A DNA stretch of 64,000 nucleotides. It comes from Geomonas edaphica. GTDB lineage: Bacteria > Desulfobacterota > Desulfuromonadia > Geobacterales > Geobacteraceae. The notes beneath the pieces are model-generated. The model made no database searches. It was not told where the DNA came from and saw only the letters and a program-made list of their open reading frames with translations. Numbering within the stretch: position 1 is the first letter of the stretch; each line of letters opens with the position of its first letter. Position numbers and translations under genes: made by a program. This document shows, in pieces, positions 51,199 to 57,908 of the stretch. The stretch covers positions 62,001 through 126,000 of the forward strand of contig NZ_SSYB01000003.1 of NCBI RefSeq assembly GCF_004917075.1, in the 5' to 3' direction.

Positions 51199-51244
51199 CC
51201 ACGAAGCACCGCCCAAGCCCAGCGTCCCCCCCTTGAAAGGGGGA
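51199..51244. repeat. Intergenic repeat, copy 1
   Basis: Begins CCACGAAGC, contains AGCCCAGCGTCC and ends in a CCCCCCTT-GAAA-GGGGG hairpin. About 80% identical to copy 2, 80 bases downstream. Confidence 0.75.
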
Positions 51245-51278
51245 TATGGAGATTCCAGCGGACTCGTACTACAGCTGT

Positions 51279-51326
51279 CCACGAAGCTCTGCCCGAGCCC
51301 AGCGTTCCCCCCTTTGCGAAGGGGGG
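51279..51326. repeat. Intergenic repeat, copy 2
   Basis: Same order of elements as copy 1 (CCACGAAGC, GAGCCCAGCG, CCCCCCTTTGCGAAGGGGGG) and followed by GCAGGGGGGATTT. Such hairpins recur between genes in many Geobacter-like genomes. Confidence 0.75.
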
Positions 51327-51410
51327 GCAGGGGGGATTTGCCTTTGGTTACGCGCCTAATGGGACAGGCACCTGCGGAGCCAGTCCCCTCCCCCACTTTC
51401 AGGAGATGTC

Positions 51411-51893
51411 ATGTCAGACCAGAAAATAAAGGTTTACCTCGCCTCCCCGCTTGGCTTCAGCCGCGAGAACACCCCCTACCGCGAACGGATCAAGAATCGC
51501 CTCAAAGCGCTTAACTGCGAGATCTTCGACCCGTGGGAGCAAGAGGAGGTGGCGAAACGGATCGAGGCGGCGCTCTCCATCGAGGAAGGACCGCGCCGCG
51601 CGGCCGCCATCAAGGAGGCGGCCTCCTTCACCGGGGGTGTGAACGCGCAGGGGCTGAAGGGGGCCGACCTGGTGCTTGCGGTTCTCGACGGGACCGAACC
51701 GGACAGCGGAACCGTCGCCGAGGTGGGTTACGGCGCGGGGATCGGGAAGCGGTGCTTCGGCCTGCGCACCGACTTCAGGGACTGCGGCGATTTCCCGGGC
51801 GTGCCGCTTAACCTGCAGGTGATCTACTTCATCGAGGAAAGCGGCGGCCGGCTCTTCCGCAGCATCGAGGAGATCGAGCTGCACCCCTCCTAA
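51411..51893 (+). CDS. Nucleoside 2-deoxyribosyltransferase-like protein
   Basis: 160 residues. KVYLASPLGFSRENTPYRERI is the start of the deoxyribosyltransferase fold, and VLAVLDGTEPDSGTVAEVGYGAGIGK supplies the catalytic Asp/Glu pattern (DSGT..E.GYA). The enzyme exchanges or hydrolyses N-glycosidic bonds of (deoxy)nucleosides; proteins of this family also act in nucleotide clean-up. It is flanked by repeat elements on both sides and seems monocistronic. Confidence 0.88.
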   Translation: MSDQKIKVYLASPLGFSRENTPYRERIKNRLKALNCEIFDPWEQEEVAKRIEAALSIEEGPRRAAAIKEAASFTGGVNAQGLKGADLVLAVLDGTEPDSGTVAEVGYGAGIGKRCFGLRTDFRDCGDFPGVPLNLQVIYFIEESGGRLFRSIEEIELHPS

Positions 51894-51905
51894 GTCGGTA
51901 CGTCC

Positions 51906-51925
51906 CCCTCTCCTCCGGGAGAGGG
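51906..51925. repeat. CCCTCTCC/GGAGAGGG hairpin
   Basis: A perfect 8-bp stem with TCCG loop just after the deoxyribosyltransferase stop, followed by GCCGGGGTGAGGGC. It lacks a U tract and looks like a member of a dispersed palindrome family. Confidence 0.6.
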
Positions 51926-51994
51926 CCGGGGTGAGGGCGTTGCGATAACAGACACGTTGGCGTCAGTCGTAATCGGCTCCCGGCGGGTTTCATA

Positions 51995-52023
51995 TTGACA
52001 GCGGCGGGCGTTGCGGCTAGTTT
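51995..52023 (+). promoter_or_regulatory. Sigma-70 promoter of the MFS gene, possible leaderless transcript
   Basis: TTGACA (perfect), 17 bases, TAGTTT. The predicted start near 52030 is only about three bases before the ATG at 52033, which has no ribosome site. Confidence 0.5.
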
Positions 52024-52032
52024 TGCCCGACC

Positions 52033-53274
52033 ATGAATGACACCGGCAAAAATGGCGAAGAGCTCGCCGCACAGTACGCACCACCCCGACACCGGCACAC
52101 CCTGCAGGTCCTCACCTGTTGCCTCATCGGCTTCATCTGCTTTCTCGGCGCCTACATGCGCATCCCGGTGCTGCCGCTTTTAGCCAGCGGCATCGGCGCC
52201 GGCACCACGGAAATCGGCCTCATCAACGCCGCCTTCATGCTCTCGGCCGGCATCCTCGCCGTTCCCGCTGGGCTCCTGTCGGACCGCATAGGCATCCGAC
52301 CGGTGCTCCTCACCGGGCTCGCCCTCATGAGCTGCTCGTCCCTACTAATCCCCTTCTGCGGCACCCCCCTTCTGCTCGGCGCCATCTACCTCGTCTTCGG
52401 CATGGGGCTTTCCGCCTTCACCCCGACCATGATGTCGTCGGTAGCAAAGGTGGTCCCGCGCTCCCACGTCGGTCGCGCCTACAGCTGGTACACCACCGCT
52501 GTCTACCTTGCCATGACCATAGGTCCGGCCAGCGGCGGCTGGTTCGGCCGCATCATCGGCATTCGGGAGGTCTTCTTCGTGTCGGGGGGATTGATCCTGC
52601 TGGCACTGGCGGCGGTCCTCTTCTTCCGCCCGGGCCAAGGGGAGGAACACCACGCCCACGCCGACGAGCACCCGGAGCACCTCTCCGGCGTCTTCTCGAA
52701 CCGCAGGCTCATGGCCGCCCTCGTCGGGACCCTCGGGGGGTGCTTCGGCTTCGGCATGTTCATTTCCTTTCTCCCGCTGCACGCCCGCGCCCAGGGGCTC
52801 AATGTTGGGGAGATCGGCATCGTCTTCGCCGCCCAGGCCCTCATGAACGTGCTCCTGCGCATCCCGTTCGGCCGTCTGAGCGACCGGGTCGACCGCGGCC
52901 TCATGTCCGGCACCGGCCTCATCGTCTGTGCCGTCGCCGTCATGCTCACCGGTCCCGCCCAAGGGATGGCCGCGCTCATCGCCTGCGCCTGCCTCCTCGG
53001 CGCTGGCATGGGGGTCTGCTTCACCGCGCTCAGCTCGCTCGTCGTGGTGGTCACCCCTCCCAAACAGCGCGGGCTGGGCCTGGGTCTCTACAACAGCTGC
53101 ATCTACCTAGGCATGATGCTCAGTTCCGCGACCATGGGGATAGTGATCAAGAGAACCAGCTTCTCCTTCGGCTTCATGGTGACCGGCGCCGCGACTTTCG
53201 TGATGGCGCTCCTCTTCTTCTGCCTGTACCGCACCGTCGTCTCCGCTCCGGAAAAAACTGGGGCGGCCAGATAA
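52033..53274 (+). CDS. Major facilitator superfamily transporter
   Basis: 413 residues, twelve membrane segments. Family motif A lies after helix 2 (GLLSDRIGIRP) and again in the second half (GRLSDRVDRG). A His/Glu-rich central loop (HHAHADEHPEH) may bind metal. The substrate is not evident; the fold is like drug or sugar exporters. It stands alone between repeat elements and the large exported protein gene, with which it is convergent. Confidence 0.9.
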   Translation: MNDTGKNGEELAAQYAPPRHRHTLQVLTCCLIGFICFLGAYMRIPVLPLLASGIGAGTTEIGLINAAFMLSAGILAVPAGLLSDRIGIRPVLLTGLALMSCSSLLIPFCGTPLLLGAIYLVFGMGLSAFTPTMMSSVAKVVPRSHVGRAYSWYTTAVYLAMTIGPASGGWFGRIIGIREVFFVSGGLILLALAAVLFFRPGQGEEHHAHADEHPEHLSGVFSNRRLMAALVGTLGGCFGFGMFISFLPLHARAQGLNVGEIGIVFAAQALMNVLLRIPFGRLSDRVDRGLMSGTGLIVCAVAVMLTGPAQGMAALIACACLLGAGMGVCFTALSSLVVVVTPPKQRGLGLGLYNSCIYLGMMLSSATMGIVIKRTSFSFGFMVTGAATFVMALLFFCLYRTVVSAPEKTGAAR

Positions 53275-53343
53275 TCACCCGGACCGCCCCTTCTTGCCAC
53301 ACCGTTACGTGACGTACTCCCCTTCTCATTCCGCCGAGCCGCG

Positions 53344-55668
53344 CTATTTCCCTAGCACCACCTTACCCTGGGCAAGCCTGTCGGCTTCGGCCGCGCTGAT
53401 CACCTTGGCGCAAAAGATGTCCGCCTCCTTGAAGGAGCCGGCGGCCTTGGCGGGGTAATCGTCTACCTGCGAGGGGTTGATGCTGAGATAGATCCACATC
53501 TCCTTTACGGTCGCGAGCTTGACCAGGTAGGTGTCCCACTCCTTCACCCGGACCACCGACTGGATCGTGGGAATCGCCTTGAAAACGGCCTCACCCTTGC
53601 CTGTCGAAGCCGATGGCTGCTGCGCGTTTGCCAGCGCCGTCACCAGGCCGACCGCTTCGAGCTCCGGGCTCTTTTCCCACGCAAGCCGTAGCGCCTGTTT
53701 CTTCCCTTTCCCCGCGCCACTCTCTTTGTCCTGCAACGGTACAGCCGATACGCCCACCACAGCAGGCTTGGCAGGCGGGGCCGCTTGGGGCTCCGCAGCC
53801 GGCTTACCCGTTTGCGGCACGCTCTCCGCGGTGGGCGCCGGCGTTCCACCGGTCGTCATCGTCCCTTTCTGCAAGGCTCCGCCGACGGGGAAGGGAAGCC
53901 CGTTTATCACCGGGCTCGCAGCCGACGGCGCCGCCCCGTTCACCTTCATCTTCGCCAGGATGTCCGCCTGGGTCGCCAGGGTGATGCCGCCGCTGATCAT
54001 GCCGTACCCTCCGAGGAAGGGGTGGGGCTTCGATTGGAGCAGGGAGAGGCACTCGGTCCGACGCCCCAGTTTCTCCTTGTCCAGAAACGGGAGGGATACC
54101 GCGCCCTGAAGCCGCTCTACGTCCCGGCTCCACTGCTCGAAGTCGATGTCCCGCCGCACCGGAAGGTCAAGCAGAAAATCGAGCTGGTGCAGGCCGCTCA
54201 CCTTGAGCATCAGGATGATGCAGCTCCATTTCTGGATCTGGTTCAGCCTGTGATATGCGGGCTCGTAGTCGGCGAAGGCATCGTAATGCCGGTCCCACCA
54301 TCCGAGAAACTCCTTGCTCTGGTAGTTCGGGGCGGTCTCCTCCTTGCCCGGCGTCAGCATATTCGAGGAGGCGGCGTAGACCCTGGTCGCCGTCGGCTGG
54401 AACAGGGTCTTGTTCCCGTACACCTCAAAGGCGTCCTGCTTGAGGCCGAACCAGAGCCTCGTGTTGGCCGCCCGGCCGTACCCCTGCCAGTACAGTTTCG
54501 GAATGAGGATCTCGGTCATGGGGCGGAACCCCTTGATGGCTGCCTTTGGTGAGCTCCCCGCGTAGTCCATGGCCCACATCTTGGCGAGGAGATCGGTGTA
54601 GAAGAGCGTCATGCCGGCCTGCGTCCCCTGCAGGTTCCCGTCGTAGCGCGCCTTCTGGTAGGTGTGGTACTGCTGGATGCTGTAAATGGCCGAGAAGACG
54701 CGCATGTCCGCGTCGCTGCCTGATGCCGAAAGGGTGCGTAGGAGCGCCACGAGAGGGGCATCGCTCCTCGTCATCCTGACGCGCTGCGCGACGGTGCCGA
54801 GGTCCGAGGCGGAGGCGCCGACAAAGCCCGGGTTCCGCATGAGCGGCGAGGTTCGGACGAACTCCTCCAAATCGGAGGCGAACGCGCCGTAGTCCATGTC
54901 GAGGTCGAGGGAGAAGCCGATTTTGGCGGGGCTCCCCGGTGCGATGTATGCCTGGTAGAGCGCAGCGATCTCTTCCACCGTCACCGCACGGTGCGCGTCG
55001 TGCCCGTAGGAGCGCGCGCCTATGAGCAGGGCGCCGGGGCTCCACTGCACCATGACGACGTCGTCGGCGTTCTTGAGAAACTTCCTGAGCTCGGGAAGAT
55101 TGGAAACGGAGGCGGTGCTGTAACCATACTCGGCGGTAAAGACGGCGGCGGTATCGAGGGTCTTCTCGAAGGAGATGTCAAGGCTTGTTGCCCCTTCGGG
55201 TAGCGCGTAGGTGAAGACGGAAATCTTCTCGGGGAGTGTATTGCTCTTCGCGTAACGCTTGTCGATGAGGGAGCCGATGAGCGGCTTGTCGCCGCGTTTC
55301 TCCCTGGGGATGAGTACCGCCCACTCCTTGTCGGAGACCGCGAACACCCTTCCCTTCGACACCTCCCCCGGAACGGTTTCGTTGAGCGACGGGTGGCGGA
55401 TGGGGATCTCTTCCCCCGTCGATACGCCGAGCTCGTTTTTCAGACCGTAGGCTGCCCAGTCGCGCACCTGCTCGTCCTTTTCGTCCGTGCTCAGCGTGCC
55501 GAGGAAGGAAACAAGGCTCGAGATGTCGACAGAAACGTTTGCCGGGTGGGCGGCAACGGCCTGGGTGTTGAGGTCTGAGACCAGCAGGAAGGCGACTAGG
55601 GTCACGCAGGTGAGAAAGACTCTGAGGAACAACGGGCATCTGGTCGTGCGGGGCGGGAAACGGTGCAT
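53344..55668 (-). CDS. Large exported protein of unknown family
   Basis: 774 residues from MHRFPPRTTRC (55668; CAGGAG six bases upstream). A signal sequence (LFLRVFLTCVTLVAFLLVSDLNTQAVAA) directs export. Residues 35-210 and 230-560 look like two folded domains, the second alpha-helical and Trp/Tyr-rich (LLAKMWAMDY, LWFGLKQDAFEVYG, FLGWWDRHYDAFADYEP). A Pro/Ala/Thr-rich linker (about 600-660) precedes a C-terminal domain of about 110 residues (TIQSVVRVKEWDTYLVKLATVKEMWIYLSINPS). I do not recognise the family. It is monocistronic, and its upstream neighbour is the repeat islet. Confidence 0.8.
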   Translation of the reverse strand: MHRFPPRTTRCPLFLRVFLTCVTLVAFLLVSDLNTQAVAAHPANVSVDISSLVSFLGTLSTDEKDEQVRDWAAYGLKNELGVSTGEEIPIRHPSLNETVPGEVSKGRVFAVSDKEWAVLIPREKRGDKPLIGSLIDKRYAKSNTLPEKISVFTYALPEGATSLDISFEKTLDTAAVFTAEYGYSTASVSNLPELRKFLKNADDVVMVQWSPGALLIGARSYGHDAHRAVTVEEIAALYQAYIAPGSPAKIGFSLDLDMDYGAFASDLEEFVRTSPLMRNPGFVGASASDLGTVAQRVRMTRSDAPLVALLRTLSASGSDADMRVFSAIYSIQQYHTYQKARYDGNLQGTQAGMTLFYTDLLAKMWAMDYAGSSPKAAIKGFRPMTEILIPKLYWQGYGRAANTRLWFGLKQDAFEVYGNKTLFQPTATRVYAASSNMLTPGKEETAPNYQSKEFLGWWDRHYDAFADYEPAYHRLNQIQKWSCIILMLKVSGLHQLDFLLDLPVRRDIDFEQWSRDVERLQGAVSLPFLDKEKLGRRTECLSLLQSKPHPFLGGYGMISGGITLATQADILAKMKVNGAAPSAASPVINGLPFPVGGALQKGTMTTGGTPAPTAESVPQTGKPAAEPQAAPPAKPAVVGVSAVPLQDKESGAGKGKKQALRLAWEKSPELEAVGLVTALANAQQPSASTGKGEAVFKAIPTIQSVVRVKEWDTYLVKLATVKEMWIYLSINPSQVDDYPAKAAGSFKEADIFCAKVISAAEADRLAQGKVVLGK

Positions 55669-55707
55669 AGCATCTCCTGACAATAACAATTCATGTGCCG
55701 CCGATTT

Positions 55708-55860
55708 TTATCGCACTATATAGATATCCCCCTTCCATGTCAAAGCCACTTTTCCCGTGCGGCGGTCCATCAGGGCGGCGTGCACTGTCACCCGCGTCTT
55801 TTGCGGCTCCATGAGTTCCTCGCGCAGAATGAACTCAAGTTCGCTACCTCCGCACCATTC
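55708..55860 (-). pseudogene. Possible 3' remnant of a gene merging into the tandem array
   Basis: The minus frame ending at TGA 55708 reads, from the array outwards, HAWGMEWCGGSELEFIL...RVTVHAALMDRRTGKVALTWKGDIYIVR. That looks like genuine protein (end of a beta-rich lipoprotein-type domain). Upstream it runs straight into the 21-bp repeat and meets a stop at 55945-55947, with no plausible start. It may be the end of a gene whose 5' part was replaced by the repeats. Confidence 0.3.
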
Positions 55861-55872
55861 CATCCCCCAGGC

Positions 55873-56228
55873 GTGCACGTTTCCGATTTGCACGGAGGCG
55901 TTCCTGATTGACCTGTCCGCGTTTAAAACTGACACGGGCAGGGTTCAGGCTTGTACGCGCGCGTTTAAAATCCCCATGTCCGCGTTGTAAGTTAGTACGT
56001 CCATGTTGCAAGTTTCCATGAGCATGTTTCAAGTTAGTATGTCCACGTTGCAAGTTTTCACGGACGAGTTTTAAGTTAAACCTCCGCGCTGCAGGTTTCC
56101 ACGACCGCATTTCAAGCTGGTACGTTCGCATTGCAAGTTTCCACGACCGCGTGGAGACTTGGTTTGTCCGCGTTGCAAACTACAACGGGCGCGTTTCAGG
56201 TTAGCACGCGGACGTTGCAATTTTGTAC
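55873..56228. repeat. Degenerate tandem array: 17 units of 21 bp
   Basis: Seventeen head-to-tail units, all exactly 21 bp except unit 11 (20 bp, 56083-56102). The consensus starts GTCCGC, has GTTGCAAGTT in the middle and ends TCCAC. Units tend to alternate: one class ends TTTCCAC with TTGCAA, the other ends TTAGTAC with TTTCAA, giving a 42-bp superperiod, clearest in 55978-56228. The consensus has no stop codon in any of six frames, so several short open frames cross it (heptads such as NLQRGHG on the minus strand and ALQVSTT on the plus strand). No unique spacers are present. Confidence 0.9.
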
Positions 56229-56234
56229 CGACCC

Positions 56235-56262
56235 GCGTGAGGCGGGGCCCGCCGCCTCACGC
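56235..56262. repeat. Perfect 11-bp hairpin closing the tandem array
   Basis: GCGTGAGGCGG and CCGCCTCACGC flank a six-base loop, starting six bases after the last 21-bp unit. No T run on either side. It may mark the edge of the array. Confidence 0.75.
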
Positions 56263-56634
56263 CCAACCGCCCTGTTTCCACTACCAACCCACGACGAGTT
56301 CACCGCCAGAGTATGGCCGCGCAGGTAGTAGTCCTCCCTGGAGAAGTATCCTCCGGCGTGCCCGGCGCTCATACTTGTGAGATGGACATCATGGCTTTTA
56401 ACCTCTGCGACCGGGATGGGGCCGACTGGGTCGTGCCTTACCCCCCAGAACCTTTCAGAGGATGTTACAACAACCTAGTCTTCCAATATAAATAATGAAA
56501 ATCCACATTGATTACAACTAACCGTGCATGTTAACCTGCTGCACGCCATTTGGTGCTCGATGCCGGAGGCACTCAGGACTGGAGGGGACCTGTTGTATTA
56601 GAGACGAAGTCGGCCTTCTCCAATATGGAAATTG
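56263..56634. other. 372-base non-coding stretch of the islet
   Basis: Short open frames exist (for example 56313-56495 plus) but none has a ribosome site or recognisable protein character. The base composition falls from GC-rich to AT-rich around 56480, marking a junction. I see nothing else. Confidence 0.4.
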
Positions 56635-56714
56635 CTTATATAGGTAATCGAGAGAAGTTACCTGTATAGGGAACAAGTTACTTATATAGGTAACCAGCAC
56701 CCTATATAGGGAAC
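56635..56714. repeat. Four phased palindromic sites with a TATAGG core
   Basis: Sites: CTTATATAGGTAA (56635-56647), GTTACCTGTATAGGGAAC (56657-56674), GTTACTTATATAGGTAAC (56677-56694) and CCCTATATAGGG (56700-56711, perfect dyad). The TATAGG cores start at 56639, 56665, 56685 and 56705, so the last three are 20 bp apart, about two helical turns. They look like repressor or iteron-type binding sites and lie 56-135 bases upstream of the small membrane protein gene. Confidence 0.7.
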
Positions 56715-56769
56715 GTTTCTAACCGGTCAACAACGAGTTGGAATCCTTAACGCACTTTAGAGACCAAAG

Positions 56770-57012
56770 ATGGAATCAGTGATCTGCCTATTACTTATTG
56801 CCGGATGGAGTGCTAAGGTCTCTTACCACTGCTTCCGGTACAAAAATGCCTACTGGGTCTATCCCACTATCTCCGGCTTCAAGAGTAGAAAAGATCCAAT
56901 TGACTCAAAAGGAGTGTATCGCCTCTTCGGCTTTTGGACGGGCCTCTGGGCGATATTCTTCTCCGTGATTACTTGTATTTACGTCAGGCAACTGTTCAGT
57001 ATGAAGTGGTGA
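56770..57012 (+). CDS. Small two-TM hypothetical protein
   Basis: 80 residues. Hydrophobic segments at about 3-17 (SVICLLLIAGWSAKV) and 53-75 (LFGFWTGLWAIFFSVITCIYV) flank a basic, aromatic loop (FRYKNAYWVYPTISGFKSRKDP). The amino-acid make-up is protein-like and the codon use is AT-richer than its neighbours, suggesting transfer. The ribosome site is weak. It follows the palindromic sites. No family is recognised. Confidence 0.5.
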   Translation: MESVICLLLIAGWSAKVSYHCFRYKNAYWVYPTISGFKSRKDPIDSKGVYRLFGFWTGLWAIFFSVITCIYVRQLFSMKW

Positions 57013-57356
57013 TTAGCCTTGGTTTGATGATTTGTAAATCCTTTTCCAACAAAGTGGGTAGACCGGGCTGCGCGGTGGTCGGGGTTGGAACGGGCTTGAA
57101 AAAGGCGGGCGCTTCGCCGGTCACCTCACGGCGTTGGAAGAAAAAACAATTGAACAGATTGCTGTTGACGGAGTTGTGAGTGACAAAGTTAACTGCAATT
57201 TGTAAAGTATGCAGTGCTGAGAGTACTTATGAAGCTGGTACAGCATCTCCTGGTGGGTTAATACCTACGCTGTTGCTATTGAACTATTATTTGCATCGAT
57301 TACAGCATTAAAGCTGCAAAATCTGGTGCTATGAGTGTCCATCGGGCCGCGCGCCC
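57013..57356. other. 344-base stretch with one possible small ORF
   Basis: Mostly non-coding and AT-rich. One possible gene is 57180-57311 plus: GTG start after GGAG, 43 residues beginning VTKLTAICKVCSAEST, with a CxxC and a hydrophobic tail. Confidence in it is low. An open frame ending at 57179 (Arg/Lys-rich) may be a remnant. No transposase or integrase motif was seen. Confidence 0.3.
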
Positions 57357-57827
57357 TTAACCTTTTCTCCGCTGCTCCTCTTCCCACCCGATGCAGGCAA
57401 GCTCGACGGTGCGGGGAATGGGGCGAGCGCCCGAGCCGTACGCGCTCACGGTACGCACCGTGACCCCGAGTTCGTGGCTGGCGGCGGCTAGGGAGAGACC
57501 GTTACGGATGCGCCAAACGGTAAAACGGTCCGCCGGCGTTTGGGAGTTCTGCTCGAGCATGTCGGCCAGAAGCGTGTCAGCGCCGATCTGTATGTCAAAT
57601 TCGAGCCATTCCGCCTCCCAGCCGTATTCCCCCAGCACCGCGCCGGAGAAGGCGGCGGGATCTCGAAGAGGTGCAAGCCCGGGAGAATTGAAGATCGATT
57701 CCTTGAGGCTGACTGTACCGCCGGAGCCATCGGCGAAACTGACGGACAGAGAAAATTCCGCAACGGGAGTCACGGCGGTCAATCTCGGGCGAGTTACCCG
57801 TGTAGCGTGTGCCATTGTTCTAGCCAT
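57357..57827 (-). CDS. DUF2442-HTH antitoxin-like regulator
   Basis: About 156 residues from MARTMAHATR (57827); other starts are possible and none has a strong ribosome site. Residues 10-90 match the DUF2442 pattern (PRLTAVTPVAEFSLSVSFADGSGGTVSLKE ... APLRDPAAFSGAVLGEYGW). Residues about 100-150 form a helix-turn-helix (RIRNGLSLAAASHELGVTVRTVSAYGSG). DUF2442 proteins are often the antitoxin half of toxin-antitoxin pairs with DUF4160 toxins; no toxin gene is visible here. It lies at the edge of the islet. Confidence 0.7.
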   Translation of the reverse strand: MARTMAHATRVTRPRLTAVTPVAEFSLSVSFADGSGGTVSLKESIFNSPGLAPLRDPAAFSGAVLGEYGWEAEWLEFDIQIGADTLLADMLEQNSQTPADRFTVWRIRNGLSLAAASHELGVTVRTVSAYGSGARPIPRTVELACIGWEEEQRRKG

Positions 57828-57908
57828 CTTGAAGTTGGAAAAGCGGTATTTTGCCGTCATAAAAATATAGAAATTTTTTCTACACGTCAAGCGGTCGAAA
57901 TAAACCGG

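Noticed and set aside
55873-56228. CRISPR array
   Set aside because: Units are contiguous and degenerate, with no unique spacers and no cas genes nearby.
55757-56328. Several short open frames on both strands across the tandem array
   Set aside because: The 21-bp consensus has no stops in any frame, so open frames arise automatically. None has a ribosome site; kept as a repeat, not as genes.
56313-56495. 60-codon plus-strand frame in the islet
   Set aside because: No ribosome site, no domain, and it crosses a composition boundary.
56518-56700. 60-codon minus-strand frame across the palindromic sites
   Set aside because: Its N-terminal codons are the palindromes themselves, there is no ribosome site and no protein-like pattern.
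57013-57179. Transposase or intron remnant in the AT-rich islet
   Set aside because: The Arg/Lys-rich open frame ending at 57179 has no DDE, integrase or reverse-transcriptase motif, and no terminal inverted repeats were found.
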